Source: Sinomonas susongensis
GTDB taxonomy: Bacteria; Actinomycetota; Actinomycetes; Actinomycetales; Micrococcaceae
Direction: 5' to 3'
Assembly: GCF_005877005.1 (NCBI RefSeq)
Contig: NZ_SSNH01000013.1
Coordinates: 1-64,000, forward strand
Length of the DNA stretch: 64,000 nt
The position numbers and the translations under genes were made by a program. Positions 24,444 through 31,869 of the stretch are shown one piece after another (position 1 is the first letter of the stretch; every line of letters starts with the position of its first letter). The notes under the pieces were generated by a model. It was not told the origin of the DNA. It was given only the letters and a program-made list of their open reading frames with translations, and did not search any database.

Positions 24444-24836
24444 ATGACTTCCCGCAAGCCTCAGTCCATGAAGCCGGCCACCGCCGCGAAGAAGCTGGGC
24501 ATCTATCTGCCGGCCGCACCCCAGGAGTTCCAAGAGGGCGAGGTCACGCGCGAGGAACTCGACGAACTGCAGTCGAACCCACCGGAGTGGCTCTCCGAGC
24601 TGCGCCGCAACGGTCCACACCCGCGGCCTGTCGTCGCGCAGAAGCTCAACGTGACGATCAGCGGCCTCGCCCGCGGCGGCGTGACCGAGGCGCTCACGAC
24701 CGAACAGATCGCCGAGCTCCTGCAGAACCGTCCGCAGTGGCTCGTCGAGGAGCGCGCCAACATGGCCGCCGTGCGCGAAGACCAGAAGCGTGTTCGCGAG
24801 ACACAGGCCGCGAAGAAGGACGCGTCCCGAGGCTAG
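24444..24836 (+). CDS. DUF5997 family protein
   Basis: 130 aa, soluble and highly charged. It begins MTSRKPQSMKPATAAKKLGIYLPAAPQEF, then has an Arg/Glu-rich middle (PPEWLSELRRNGPHPRPVVAQKLNVTISGLARGG) in which a helix-turn-helix-like segment can be imagined (LNVTISGLARGGVTEALTTEQIAELL). The family is restricted to actinobacteria as far as I know, and its function is not established. It may supply the DNA-binding part missing from the divergent LysR-domain protein (speculative). Confidence 0.8.
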   Translation: MTSRKPQSMKPATAAKKLGIYLPAAPQEFQEGEVTREELDELQSNPPEWLSELRRNGPHPRPVVAQKLNVTISGLARGGVTEALTTEQIAELLQNRPQWLVEERANMAAVREDQKRVRETQAAKKDASRG

Positions 24837-24853
24837 TCACCGGACGCGCGCTC

Positions 24854-25609
24854 CTAGAGCTCGCGCTCCCCGTAGGCCCGCAGGGCGTCGCGCACGAAGG
24901 CGGCGCCCGCGGGGCCGCCGTAGTTCGCCGCGAAGCGCTCGTCGGCGACATACATCTCCGCGAGGCCGAGCACGTAGGCCTTCGCCGGCCCGTCCGGGTA
25001 GCCCGGGGTGCCGGGAATCGAGCCGAGCCACTCGACGTGGCGCGCGGCAAGGGCCTGCGCCGTGTCGCTCTCGGGCGCGGCGCCGCTCTCGGCCGCAGCC
25101 CGCCAGTCCGCCGTGAGGCGCGCGATCCGCTCCTTCCATTCCTTCTGGCCCTCGGTACCGAGACCGCGCCACCAGGCGTCGCTGTCCGCATAGGCCTGGG
25201 AACCCCAGCGGGACTCGACCTCGTCCTTGTACTGCGTGTGGTCGAACCCATCGAACATGTCCTGCGCCATGAGCTGGCCGCCTCCTTCCAATTGCTGAAT
25301 CGTCGACTCGACGGCGAGCGCTTGGCGTGCGAGCCGCTCCTGTTCCTGCCGGAGCCACGCGAGATGCGTGCGCAGCGCTGCCGTCTGGTCCTTCTGGTTC
25401 TCGAGGACCTCCGCGACCGCGGGCAGGCCCAGACCGAGCTCGCGGAGCAGGAGGATGCGCTGGAGCCGCACGAGCGACTCCTCGTCGTAGTACCTGTAGC
25501 CGTTGTGCCCGATGCGGCTCGGCTCGAGCAGGCCGATGGCCGCGTAGTGGCGCAGCGCCCGGCTCGTGGTTCCGGTGAGCCTCGCGACCTCTTGGATGCT
25601 CCAGTCCAT
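24854..25609 (-). CDS. MerR-family regulator with TipAS ligand-binding domain
   Basis: 251 aa. N-terminal MerR winged HTH (WSIQEVARLTGTTSRALRHYAAIGLLEPSR...GYRYYDEESLVRLQRI), a dimerisation coiled coil (about 75-115), then a TipAS-type helical domain (about 130-250, MFDGFDHTQYKDEVESRWG). TipA-like proteins bind thiopeptide antibiotics or other drugs and activate their own promoter. A matching MerR-type promoter/operator is present just upstream (25632-25662), supporting autoregulation. Convergent with DUF5997 by 17 bases. Confidence 0.9.
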   Translation of the reverse strand: MDWSIQEVARLTGTTSRALRHYAAIGLLEPSRIGHNGYRYYDEESLVRLQRILLLRELGLGLPAVAEVLENQKDQTAALRTHLAWLRQEQERLARQALAVESTIQQLEGGGQLMAQDMFDGFDHTQYKDEVESRWGSQAYADSDAWWRGLGTEGQKEWKERIARLTADWRAAAESGAAPESDTAQALAARHVEWLGSIPGTPGYPDGPAKAYVLGLAEMYVADERFAANYGGPAGAAFVRDALRAYGEREL

Positions 25610-25631
25610 GCACCCTCCTCCCTCTCCTTCG

Positions 25632-25662
25632 AGGGTAGGAGTTGACGCAGCGTCAAGGTCAA
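25632..25662 (-). promoter_or_regulatory. MerR-type promoter with operator in a 19-bp spacer, for the TipAS regulator
   Basis: Reading the minus strand: -35 TTGACC (25657-25662), a 19-base spacer, then -10 TACCCT (25632-25637). The spacer holds the perfect dyad TTGACG-CTG-CGTCAA (25642-25656). An over-long spacer filled by a palindrome is the hallmark of MerR-family activation. The start codon lies 23 bases beyond the -10. Confidence 0.75.
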
Positions 25663-25678
25663 GGCAGGACCTGAAGGG

Positions 25679-26257
25679 CTAGCCCACGCTCTGGGTGTCG
25701 GGGGAACGCCCGCTCGGAGAGCGTCCGCTCAAGCGGTCGACGACGGCGAGCAGGTCGCCGACGGACGTCCCGAACGTCTTCTCGGGCCACGCTCCCGCAA
25801 GCGAGGAGTAGTGGTAGAGCCCCTCGCCCATGAGCATGACGGCGGTAGCGACGGCGGGGTCGGGGACCTCGCGGCGGATGAGCTCGAGCCAGGCCGCGTC
25901 GATCTCCTCGAGGGCAGCGAGGGCGCCCGCGTGGCCAGTCTGGGCGAGACGGATCGCCGCAACGAACAGTGAGTCCATATCCGTACCCGAGTTGACGGAA
26001 GTGCGGACGAAGTAGCGGGCCGGGCCCTCGGGGTCGGCGGCCATGCGCTCCCGGTCGAGCGCCGCCGCGTCGCGGAGTGCCGCCAGGAGTGCGTCGGCGA
26101 GCGCGTCCTTGCTCTTGAAGTGGTAGAGGAGGCCGCCCTTCGAGACGCCGGCGCGGGCAGCGACGGCGTCCATCGTCGCCGACCGCTCCCCCTCGGAGAC
26201 GAGCAGGTCGCGGTAGGCGGCGAGCAGGGCTTCGCGGGCCTTGGGCGGTCTGGGCAT
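25679..26257 (-). CDS. TetR-family repressor of the divergent MFS exporter
   Basis: 192 aa. N-terminal HTH (residues 5-55) with ATMDAVAARAGVSKGGLLYHFKSKDAL; the remainder is the helical TetR_C ligand-binding part. It is divergent from a DHA2-type MFS gene, and a 28-bp near-perfect palindrome covers the MFS promoter between them. This is the standard QacR/TetR arrangement in which substrate binding releases the repressor and induces export. Ligand unknown. Confidence 0.9.
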   Translation of the reverse strand: MPRPPKAREALLAAYRDLLVSEGERSATMDAVAARAGVSKGGLLYHFKSKDALADALLAALRDAAALDRERMAADPEGPARYFVRTSVNSGTDMDSLFVAAIRLAQTGHAGALAALEEIDAAWLELIRREVPDPAVATAVMLMGEGLYHYSSLAGAWPEKTFGTSVGDLLAVVDRLSGRSPSGRSPDTQSVG

Positions 26258-26277
26258 AGGGATACCTTACGTGGACG

Positions 26278-26308
26278 TTGTAACTAAACCGTCCAGACGG
26301 TATAGTTA
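26278..26308 (+). promoter_or_regulatory. Promoter overlapped by TetR operator, for the MFS gene
   Basis: TAACTAAACCGTC (26281-26293) and GACGGTATAGTTA (26296-26308) form a 28-bp palindrome with one mismatched pair. It overlaps a plausible plus-strand promoter: TTGTAA (26278-26283), 17 bases, TATAGT (26301-26306). The ACCGTC/GACGGT core resembles operators of many actinobacterial TetR exporters' repressors. Binding would block both the exporter and the repressor's own gene. Confidence 0.8.
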
Positions 26309-26350
26309 TCGGGTCACCCGAAGCCGCTTGGGTCCCGAGAGGAGATGTCG

Positions 26351-27889
26351 ATGTTCCAGGCCGCCACGTCCATTCCTGCCCGCATTGCACCTGCCGGGGC
26401 CGCCCGGCGCTGGCTCGCGCTCGCGACCCTCATGTTCCCCGTCCTGCTCATCGCCGTCGACAACACCGTGCTCGCCTTCGCCCTCCCCTCGATCTCACTC
26501 GCCCTGCAGCCCAGCAGCACTCAGGCTCTCTGGATCGTGGACGTCTACGCGCTCGTCCTCGCGGGACTCCTCGTCCCCATGGGCAGCATCGGCGACCGTA
26601 TCGGAAGGCGGCGGATCCTCCTCATCGGCGCGACGGGCTTCGCCGTTGTCTCTGCAGTCGCGGCGCTGGCCACGGACTCGGCCCAGCTCATCGCCGCCCG
26701 GGCGCTCATCGGCGTGTTCGGCTCGATGATCATGCCCGCCACGCTCTCGCTCATCCGGAACATCTTCGCGGACGACGCCGAGCGCCGGCTCGCCGTCGCC
26801 ATCTGGGCGGCGAGCTACTCGGGTGGCGCGGCACTGGGCCCGCTCGTGGGCGGTGCGCTGCTCGAGCACTTCGCGTGGGGCTCGGTGTTCCTCCTGGCCA
26901 TCCCGGCGCTCGTCCCGCTGCTCGTGCTCGCCCCGGTGCTCGTGCCCGAGTCCCGCGACCCCGCGCCGTCGCCCGTGGACCCGCCGAGCATCCTCCTGAT
27001 CGCTGGGGGGGCGACCGCGATCGTCTACGGCATCAAGGAGATCGCGCACGACGGCGGCGCCTCCGCGGCGCTCGTCCTCGCCGCCGGCCTGGGTGCGGGC
27101 TGGGCCTTCGTCCGCCGCCAGCTCCGGCGGCCACAGCCCATGCTGGACGTCCAGCTGTTCCGCAACCCCGCCTTCAGCTCGGGGCTCGCGGCGAACCTGC
27201 TGAGCATCTTCTCGCTCGTCGGGTTCACGCTCTTCCTGTCCCAGCACCTGCAGCTCGTCGCCGGCGAATCCCCACTGCGCGCCGGGCTGCTCATGCTCCC
27301 GGGCCTCGCCCTCACGATCGTGACCGGCCTGGCCGCCGTGCGCCTCGCCGCGAGGTTCTCGGCGCCGACCGTCATGGTCGCGGGCCTCCTGCTCGACGCG
27401 CTCGGCTACGGCGTGGTCCTCGCGTTCGGCCACGACGGGTCCCTGCCCGCACTGCTCGCGGGGTTCACCATCGTCGGCGCGGGCGTGGGCCTCGCCGAAA
27501 CGCTCTCGAACGACCTGATCATCGCGAGCGTCCCGCCCTCGAAGGCAGGCGCCGCGTCCGCCATTTCGGAGACCGCGTACGAGCTCGGGGCCGTGCTCGG
27601 CACGGCGATCCTCGGCAGCGTACTGGGAGCGGCGTACCGGCTCAACGTCGTGGTCCCGGAGGGGCTCCCGGCGGCCTCCGCCGCGAGGGCCCGCGAGACC
27701 CTCGGCGGAGCGGTCGACGCCGCACCGCTCCTTCCGCGCGGCCCTGCGTCCGAGCTGCTCGCATCCGCCTTCCACGCGTTCGACTCCGGCGTTGCGGCTA
27801 CCGCGGCGATCGGTGCCGTCCTGATGCTGGCCGCGGCCGGCGTCGTGCGCCTAACCCTTCGCCCACCAGCCCGCCGTCGGGTCTCCTAG
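26351..27889 (+). CDS. MFS drug exporter, DHA2/QacA type
   Basis: 512 aa; ATG 26351 is chosen because AGGAG sits 6 bases upstream, while ATG 26345 abuts it. About 14 hydrophobic helices. Motif A-like GSIGDRIGRRRILLIG is in loop 2-3, WIVDVYALVLAGLLVPMG is motif D1, and a motif C-like GGAALGPLVGG is in helix 5. It exports hydrophobic or cationic drugs by proton antiport; the substrate is unknown. It is controlled by the divergent TetR gene. Its TAG shares CTAG (27886-27889) with the TAG of the convergent hydrolase. Confidence 0.9.
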   Translation: MFQAATSIPARIAPAGAARRWLALATLMFPVLLIAVDNTVLAFALPSISLALQPSSTQALWIVDVYALVLAGLLVPMGSIGDRIGRRRILLIGATGFAVVSAVAALATDSAQLIAARALIGVFGSMIMPATLSLIRNIFADDAERRLAVAIWAASYSGGAALGPLVGGALLEHFAWGSVFLLAIPALVPLLVLAPVLVPESRDPAPSPVDPPSILLIAGGATAIVYGIKEIAHDGGASAALVLAAGLGAGWAFVRRQLRRPQPMLDVQLFRNPAFSSGLAANLLSIFSLVGFTLFLSQHLQLVAGESPLRAGLLMLPGLALTIVTGLAAVRLAARFSAPTVMVAGLLLDALGYGVVLAFGHDGSLPALLAGFTIVGAGVGLAETLSNDLIIASVPPSKAGAASAISETAYELGAVLGTAILGSVLGAAYRLNVVVPEGLPAASAARARETLGGAVDAAPLLPRGPASELLASAFHAFDSGVAATAAIGAVLMLAAAGVVRLTLRPPARRRVS

Positions 27890-28584
27890 CGGACCTTGTC
27901 CTTGAGGAACTGCACGGCCCGCGACCAGGCGAGCCTCGCCGCCTCCGGGCGGTAGTTGCCCTGGGGATTGGAGTCGTTGGCGAAGGCGTGCCCCGCGTCG
28001 TAGAAGAAGAACTCGACCTCGGCCCCGGACTCTCGGCGGATCTGTTCGGCCTGCTTGCGCGCCTCCGCCGCCGGGTAGCCGCGGTCGTGCTCGCCGTAGT
28101 GCCCCTGGATCGCGGCGCGGACCCCCGAGAAGTCGTTCGGCACACCCTGGCCGACGCCGTAGAACGGCACCGCCGCGCTCACCCGCTCGCCCTGCTGCGC
28201 TGCGAGCTGCAGGACGAAGCCGCCGCCCATGCAGAAGCCGATCGCGCCGACGGTCGAGCTCGTGACCTCGGGGAGGGAGAGCAGGTAGTCGACCGCGCCG
28301 GCGAGCAGGCGGGCGCCCTCCTCCTCGGGAAGGTCGCGCATGATCCGCGCGGCCTCGGCGCCGTCGTGCGCGACGCGCCCACCGTAGAGGTCGGGGGCGA
28401 GGGCCACGAAACCCTCGGCCGCAAGGCGGTCGGCGATGTCCCGGATGTGGTCCACAAGCCCCCACCACTCCTGGATGACGATTACCCCCGGCCCCGAGCC
28501 CGACTCGGGCCGAGCCAGGTAGCCGTGCGCCTCTCGGCCGGCGGAGGGGAAGGTGACGTTCTGGAATGGCCTCTGTTCGCTCAT
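27886..28584 (-). CDS. Dienelactone hydrolase family protein
   Basis: 232 aa alpha/beta hydrolase. Cys nucleophile in AIGFCMGGGFV, an Asp/Glu region in HYGEHDRGYP, and His in DAGHAFAND, the Cys-Asp-His triad of dienelactone hydrolases. Also QEWWGLVDHIRDIADRLAAEGF, typical of the family. Ring-cleavage partners are absent nearby, so it may act on another ester or lactone. It is divergent from the lipase maturation factor gene. Confidence 0.88.
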   Translation of the reverse strand: MSEQRPFQNVTFPSAGREAHGYLARPESGSGPGVIVIQEWWGLVDHIRDIADRLAAEGFVALAPDLYGGRVAHDGAEAARIMRDLPEEEGARLLAGAVDYLLSLPEVTSSTVGAIGFCMGGGFVLQLAAQQGERVSAAVPFYGVGQGVPNDFSGVRAAIQGHYGEHDRGYPAAEARKQAEQIRRESGAEVEFFFYDAGHAFANDSNPQGNYRPEAARLAWSRAVQFLKDKVR

Positions 28585-28641
28585 TCGACCACGCTAGCGT
28601 CGATGCTGCCCGCGCGCGCACCCGCAGCGTAGCGTGGGTAT

Positions 28642-30180
28642 ATGGACTGGGTGCTCTGGTTCAGCGCGCCAGACTACGAGCTGGCGAGGATCGTGCTCCA
28701 GCGGGGTGTCGCCGCCCTGTACTTCGTCGCGTTCCTCTCGAGCCTCAACCAGTTCCCGGCCCTCCTCGGAGAGCGCGGCCTGCTCCCCGTTCCGGACTTC
28801 GTCACGGCGTTCCACCGCCTCCGCCGCCCGACGCTCTTCCGCTGGGCCTACTCCGACCGCCTCCTGCGCTGGATGTGCGCCGCCGGCCTCGTGATCTCGG
28901 GACTCATCGTCCTCGGAATCCCGCAGCTCGGGCCGCCGTGGATTCCGCTCGTCGCGTTCCTCGTCCTGTGGGCCCTCTATATGTCCATCGTGAACGTCGG
29001 CCAGACGTTCTACGGCTTCGGCTGGGAGATGCTCCTGCTCGAGGCCGGCTTCACCGTCGCCTTCCTCGGCTCGGACCAGAGCCCGCCCCCCACGGCCATC
29101 CTCCTCGTGACCGCGTGGCTCGCGTTCCGCCTCGAGTTCGGTGCCGGGATGATCAAGATCCGCGGGGGCCAGGAGTGGCGCGACCTCACGGCCCTCTACT
29201 ACCACCATGAGACGCAGCCCATGCCAGGACCGCTCAGCAGGCAGTTCCACCTGCTGCCCAAGCGGCTGCACAGGATCGAGGCCGTAGGGAACCACTTCGC
29301 GCAGCTTGTGGTCCCTTTCTTCCTGTTCGCCCCGCAGCCCCTTGCAACGATCGCGGCGGCAATCGTCATCGTGACCCAGCTGTGGCTCATCCTCTCGGGC
29401 AACTTCGCGTGGCTCAACTGGTCCGCGATCGTGCTCGCATTCTCCGCGGTGAGCGACCGTGTAGTGCACGCGGCCTTCCCGTTCACGCCGGTTCGGTACT
29501 CCTCAGCGCCGTGGGCGGTTTCGGCGACGCGGTCCGACGGCGTCTGGTCAGGAGGCCTCTTCGCGGGTGGCCTCGGGGAGCCCACCGGCTACCCCGGCGA
29601 CGTCTTCTCCTGGCTGTGGGCCGTCGTCGCCCTCGCCGCCGCCGTCTTCCTCGCCGTGCTCGGCTACTGGCCCGCGAAGAACCTCTTCTCGGGCCACCAG
29701 CTCATGAATGCCGCCTTCAACCGCTGGATGCTCGGCAATACATACGGGGCCTTCGGGAGCGTGACCAAGCGGCGAATCGAGATCGTGGTGGAGGGGACGC
29801 TCGACGACGTGCCCTCCGACGATTCCGACTGGCGCGAGTACCGCTTCAAGGGCAAGCCCGGGGAGGCCCAGCGGATCCCGCGGCAGTGGGCGCCGTACCA
29901 CCTGCGCCTCGACTGGCTCATGTGGTTCCTGCCGCTGCGCACCGTGCACGAGGAGTGGTTCTATGCGTTCCTGTTCAGGCTGCTCGAAGCCGACCCTCCG
30001 ACGCTCCGCCTCCTCCGCGGGGACCCGTTCGACGGCGAGAGGCCCCGGTGGATCCGGGTCCGCAGCGCGCTCTACGAGTTCTCGAGCCGAGAGCGGTTCC
30101 GGCAGACGCACGAGCGCTGGGACATCACCCCGCTCCGCGTGCTCATCCGGCCGATCGAGCTGCGGGACGTGGCCCAATAG
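28642..30180 (+). CDS. Lipase maturation factor (LMF1-like) family membrane protein
   Basis: 512 aa with about 7-9 membrane helices in residues 20-360 and a soluble C-terminal domain. Family marks include FRLEFGAGMIKIRGGQEWRDLTALYYHHETQPMP and the C-terminal WAPYHLRLDWLMWFLPL. In animals LMF1 helps lipases fold in the ER; the bacterial role is unknown, perhaps assisting secreted enzymes. ATG 28642 has only a weak upstream purine run. Confidence 0.85.
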   Translation: MDWVLWFSAPDYELARIVLQRGVAALYFVAFLSSLNQFPALLGERGLLPVPDFVTAFHRLRRPTLFRWAYSDRLLRWMCAAGLVISGLIVLGIPQLGPPWIPLVAFLVLWALYMSIVNVGQTFYGFGWEMLLLEAGFTVAFLGSDQSPPPTAILLVTAWLAFRLEFGAGMIKIRGGQEWRDLTALYYHHETQPMPGPLSRQFHLLPKRLHRIEAVGNHFAQLVVPFFLFAPQPLATIAAAIVIVTQLWLILSGNFAWLNWSAIVLAFSAVSDRVVHAAFPFTPVRYSSAPWAVSATRSDGVWSGGLFAGGLGEPTGYPGDVFSWLWAVVALAAAVFLAVLGYWPAKNLFSGHQLMNAAFNRWMLGNTYGAFGSVTKRRIEIVVEGTLDDVPSDDSDWREYRFKGKPGEAQRIPRQWAPYHLRLDWLMWFLPLRTVHEEWFYAFLFRLLEADPPTLRLLRGDPFDGERPRWIRVRSALYEFSSRERFRQTHERWDITPLRVLIRPIELRDVAQ

Positions 30181-30188
30181 GGGCAAGC

Positions 30189-30220
30189 GGGGCGCGGTTG
30201 AAAGTGGGGCGCGATTAAAG
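30189..30220 (+). repeat. Imperfect tandem pair between the LMF gene and the tRNA terminator
   Basis: GGGGCGCGGTTGAAAG (30189-30204) is followed by GGGGCGCGATTAAAG (30206-30220), one substitution and one base shorter. Non-coding, just after the LMF stop. Confidence 0.6.
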
Positions 30221-30225
30221 AACAG

Positions 30226-30251
30226 AACCCCCGGTCCCAGGACCGGGGGTT
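30226..30251 (-). terminator. Rho-independent terminator of tRNA-Leu
   Basis: An 11-bp perfect stem (AACCCCCGGTC / GACCGGGGGTT) with a 4-base loop lies just beyond the tRNA 3' end on the minus strand. There it is followed by CTGTTCTTTAA, a U-rich tail. The stem may also stop read-through from the LMF gene on the plus strand. Confidence 0.85.
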
Positions 30252-30258
30252 CCAGCTG

Positions 30259-30341
30259 TGCGCGAGGCGGGATTTGAACCCGCACGCCCTTTCGGACACT
30301 GGCACCTGAAGCCAGCGCGTCTGCCGTTCCGCCACTCGCGC
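30259..30341 (-). tRNA. tRNA-Leu (anticodon CAG)
   Basis: 83 nt, minus strand. Acceptor stem GCGCGAG pairs with CTCGCGC plus discriminator A; the D arm starts GCGGAACGGCAGACGC; the anticodon stem CTGGC/GCCAG holds loop TTCAGGT with CAG at 34-36. It has a long class-II variable arm and a T arm GCGGG-TTCAAAT-CCCGC. CCA is not encoded. It reads codon CUG. A terminator follows at 30226-30251. Confidence 0.97.
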
Positions 30342-30593
30342 CTTCGGTCCGCGGGCAGCCACAGAGGCCCACTCCCGCGAAAGCAGCGAGCTCAAGCATA
30401 GCCGAGCCCCCGACGGATGAGAAATCGAAGGGACGCTCCGGTGGCACCCCCGAGGGCGCGAGTCGGGAGTTTCCACAACAGGCCAGTACTATCGGAGAAG
30501 CATCGAACGCACGCGCAGCGAAGAGGGACACCCGTGCCCCGTCACTTTCGCCGCGCGCTCCGACTGACGGCAAGCCGAGAGAGGAGGACGGCC

Positions 30594-31394
30594 ATGGGAC
30601 TGCTCGATCGCCTCGAGCTCGGCATCGAAAAGGCCGTGCACGGCGTCTTCTCGCGAGGCAACGCCCAGATCCAGCCCGTCGAGATTGCGAGCCGCATGCG
30701 CCGCGTCATGGACGACCAGGCCATCGCGATCTCACAGGGCCGGACGCTCGCCCCGAATGTCTTCGAGGCCCGGCTCGGCGACAACGACTTCGACCGCTTC
30801 CAGCAATGGGGACAGCCGCTCGCAGAGGAACTGTGCGACGTCGCCGTCCAGCACGCCCATTCGCAGGGCTACACGCTGCAGGGCCCGGTCCGCTTCTCGT
30901 TCAAGCACGATCCTGACCTCAAGCCCGGCTCGTTCGAGGTCAAGGCCCGCTCCGAGAAGAGCGCGGCGCCGTCGCCCGCTGCTCCGGCGCGCCGGCCCAT
31001 CCCGCCGGCGCCTCCTCGCGTGCCCTCCGCGCCGAACCGCTTCCCGGCCGGGGCGTTCCCCGGCGGGGCGACGATGCAGCAGGCCCTCCACCTCCACCCC
31101 GTGCTCGAGATCGACGGCCAGAGGTATTCGCTCAACGCCGATTCGGTCGTCCTGGGCCGTTCGTCGGAGGCCGACGTCGTCGTGGACGACACGGGCGTCT
31201 CCCGCCGCCACCTCGAGATCCGCCGCAGCCAGGGCCACGTGTACGCCGTCGACCTCGGTTCGACCAATGGCAGCTACGTCAACGGCGAGCGGGTGAACGG
31301 CTCGGTCGAGCTCCTGGACGGGGCAACCATCTCGATGGGCCGCACGCGCATCGTCTTCCGGATGCTGCCGGCCCCGCTGGGGGGCTCGGCGTGA
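30594..31394 (+). CDS. fhaA: FHA-domain protein FhaA (DUF3662 plus FHA)
   Basis: 266 aa from ATG 30594 with GGAGG upstream. N-terminal DUF3662 domain (about 1-120: GLLDRLELGIEKAVHGVFSRG...QPVEIASRMRRVMDD), a Pro/Ala-rich linker, and a C-terminal FHA domain (about 170-260) with LGRSSEADVVVDD, SRRHLEI and DLGSTNGSYVNG for phospho-threonine binding. In actinobacteria it recognises phosphorylated partners of PknA/PknB such as MviN and tunes peptidoglycan synthesis. First gene of the operon; a 250-bp gap upstream probably holds the promoter. Confidence 0.93.
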   Translation: MGLLDRLELGIEKAVHGVFSRGNAQIQPVEIASRMRRVMDDQAIAISQGRTLAPNVFEARLGDNDFDRFQQWGQPLAEELCDVAVQHAHSQGYTLQGPVRFSFKHDPDLKPGSFEVKARSEKSAAPSPAAPARRPIPPAPPRVPSAPNRFPAGAFPGGATMQQALHLHPVLEIDGQRYSLNADSVVLGRSSEADVVVDDTGVSRRHLEIRRSQGHVYAVDLGSTNGSYVNGERVNGSVELLDGATISMGRTRIVFRMLPAPLGGSA

Positions 31395-31867
31395 ACGAAC
31401 TGACGCTGACCGTCCTCCGCCTCGGCTTCCTCGTGCTCATGTGGGTGCTCGTCTTCAGCATCGTGGGCGCGATGCGCCGCGACCTCCTGGTCGGGCGCCG
31501 CCACAAGACGGGGGCGCCCAGCGCGCGCGAGGTCCGCAGGAACCCGTCCCTCGCGGAACCCCCGCCGCCCCGGCAGCAGGCGCACGAACTCGTCGTCGTC
31601 GAGGGTCCGCTCGCGGGGGCGAGGATGGCGCTCGGGGAGAGCCCCATCCTCCTGGGCCGCGCGCAGGAGGCCACTCTCGTCCTCGAGGACGACTACGCCT
31701 CGGGCCGCCACGCCCGACTGTTCCCGCAGGGAAGCCGCTGGTTCATCGAGGACCTGGGCTCCACGAACGGCACCTACCTCGCTGACCGGCAGCTCACCCG
31801 CGCCCAGCCGGTCGAGCTCAACGTCCCGATCCGCATCGGGAAGACCGTGATCGAGCTGAGGCCCTGA
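31391..31867 (+). CDS. fhaB: Membrane-anchored FHA-domain protein FhaB/FipA
   Basis: 158 aa from GTG 31391, overlapping the fhaA stop (GTGA). One N-terminal transmembrane helix (LGFLVLMWVLVFSIVGAM), a basic juxtamembrane stretch, and a C-terminal FHA domain with LLGRAQEATLVLED, ASGRHARLF and DLGSTNGTYLA. Its mycobacterial homologue (FipA) links the kinases to FtsZ/FtsQ and septum formation. Confidence 0.92.
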   Translation: MNELTLTVLRLGFLVLMWVLVFSIVGAMRRDLLVGRRHKTGAPSAREVRRNPSLAEPPPPRQQAHELVVVEGPLAGARMALGESPILLGRAQEATLVLEDDYASGRHARLFPQGSRWFIEDLGSTNGTYLADRQLTRAQPVELNVPIRIGKTVIELRP

Positions 31868-31869
31868 TC

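Noticed and set aside
30259-30341. tRNA-Leu as an integration site for a mobile island
   Set aside because: No integrase, no repeated tRNA 3' end and only conserved chromosomal genes on both sides.
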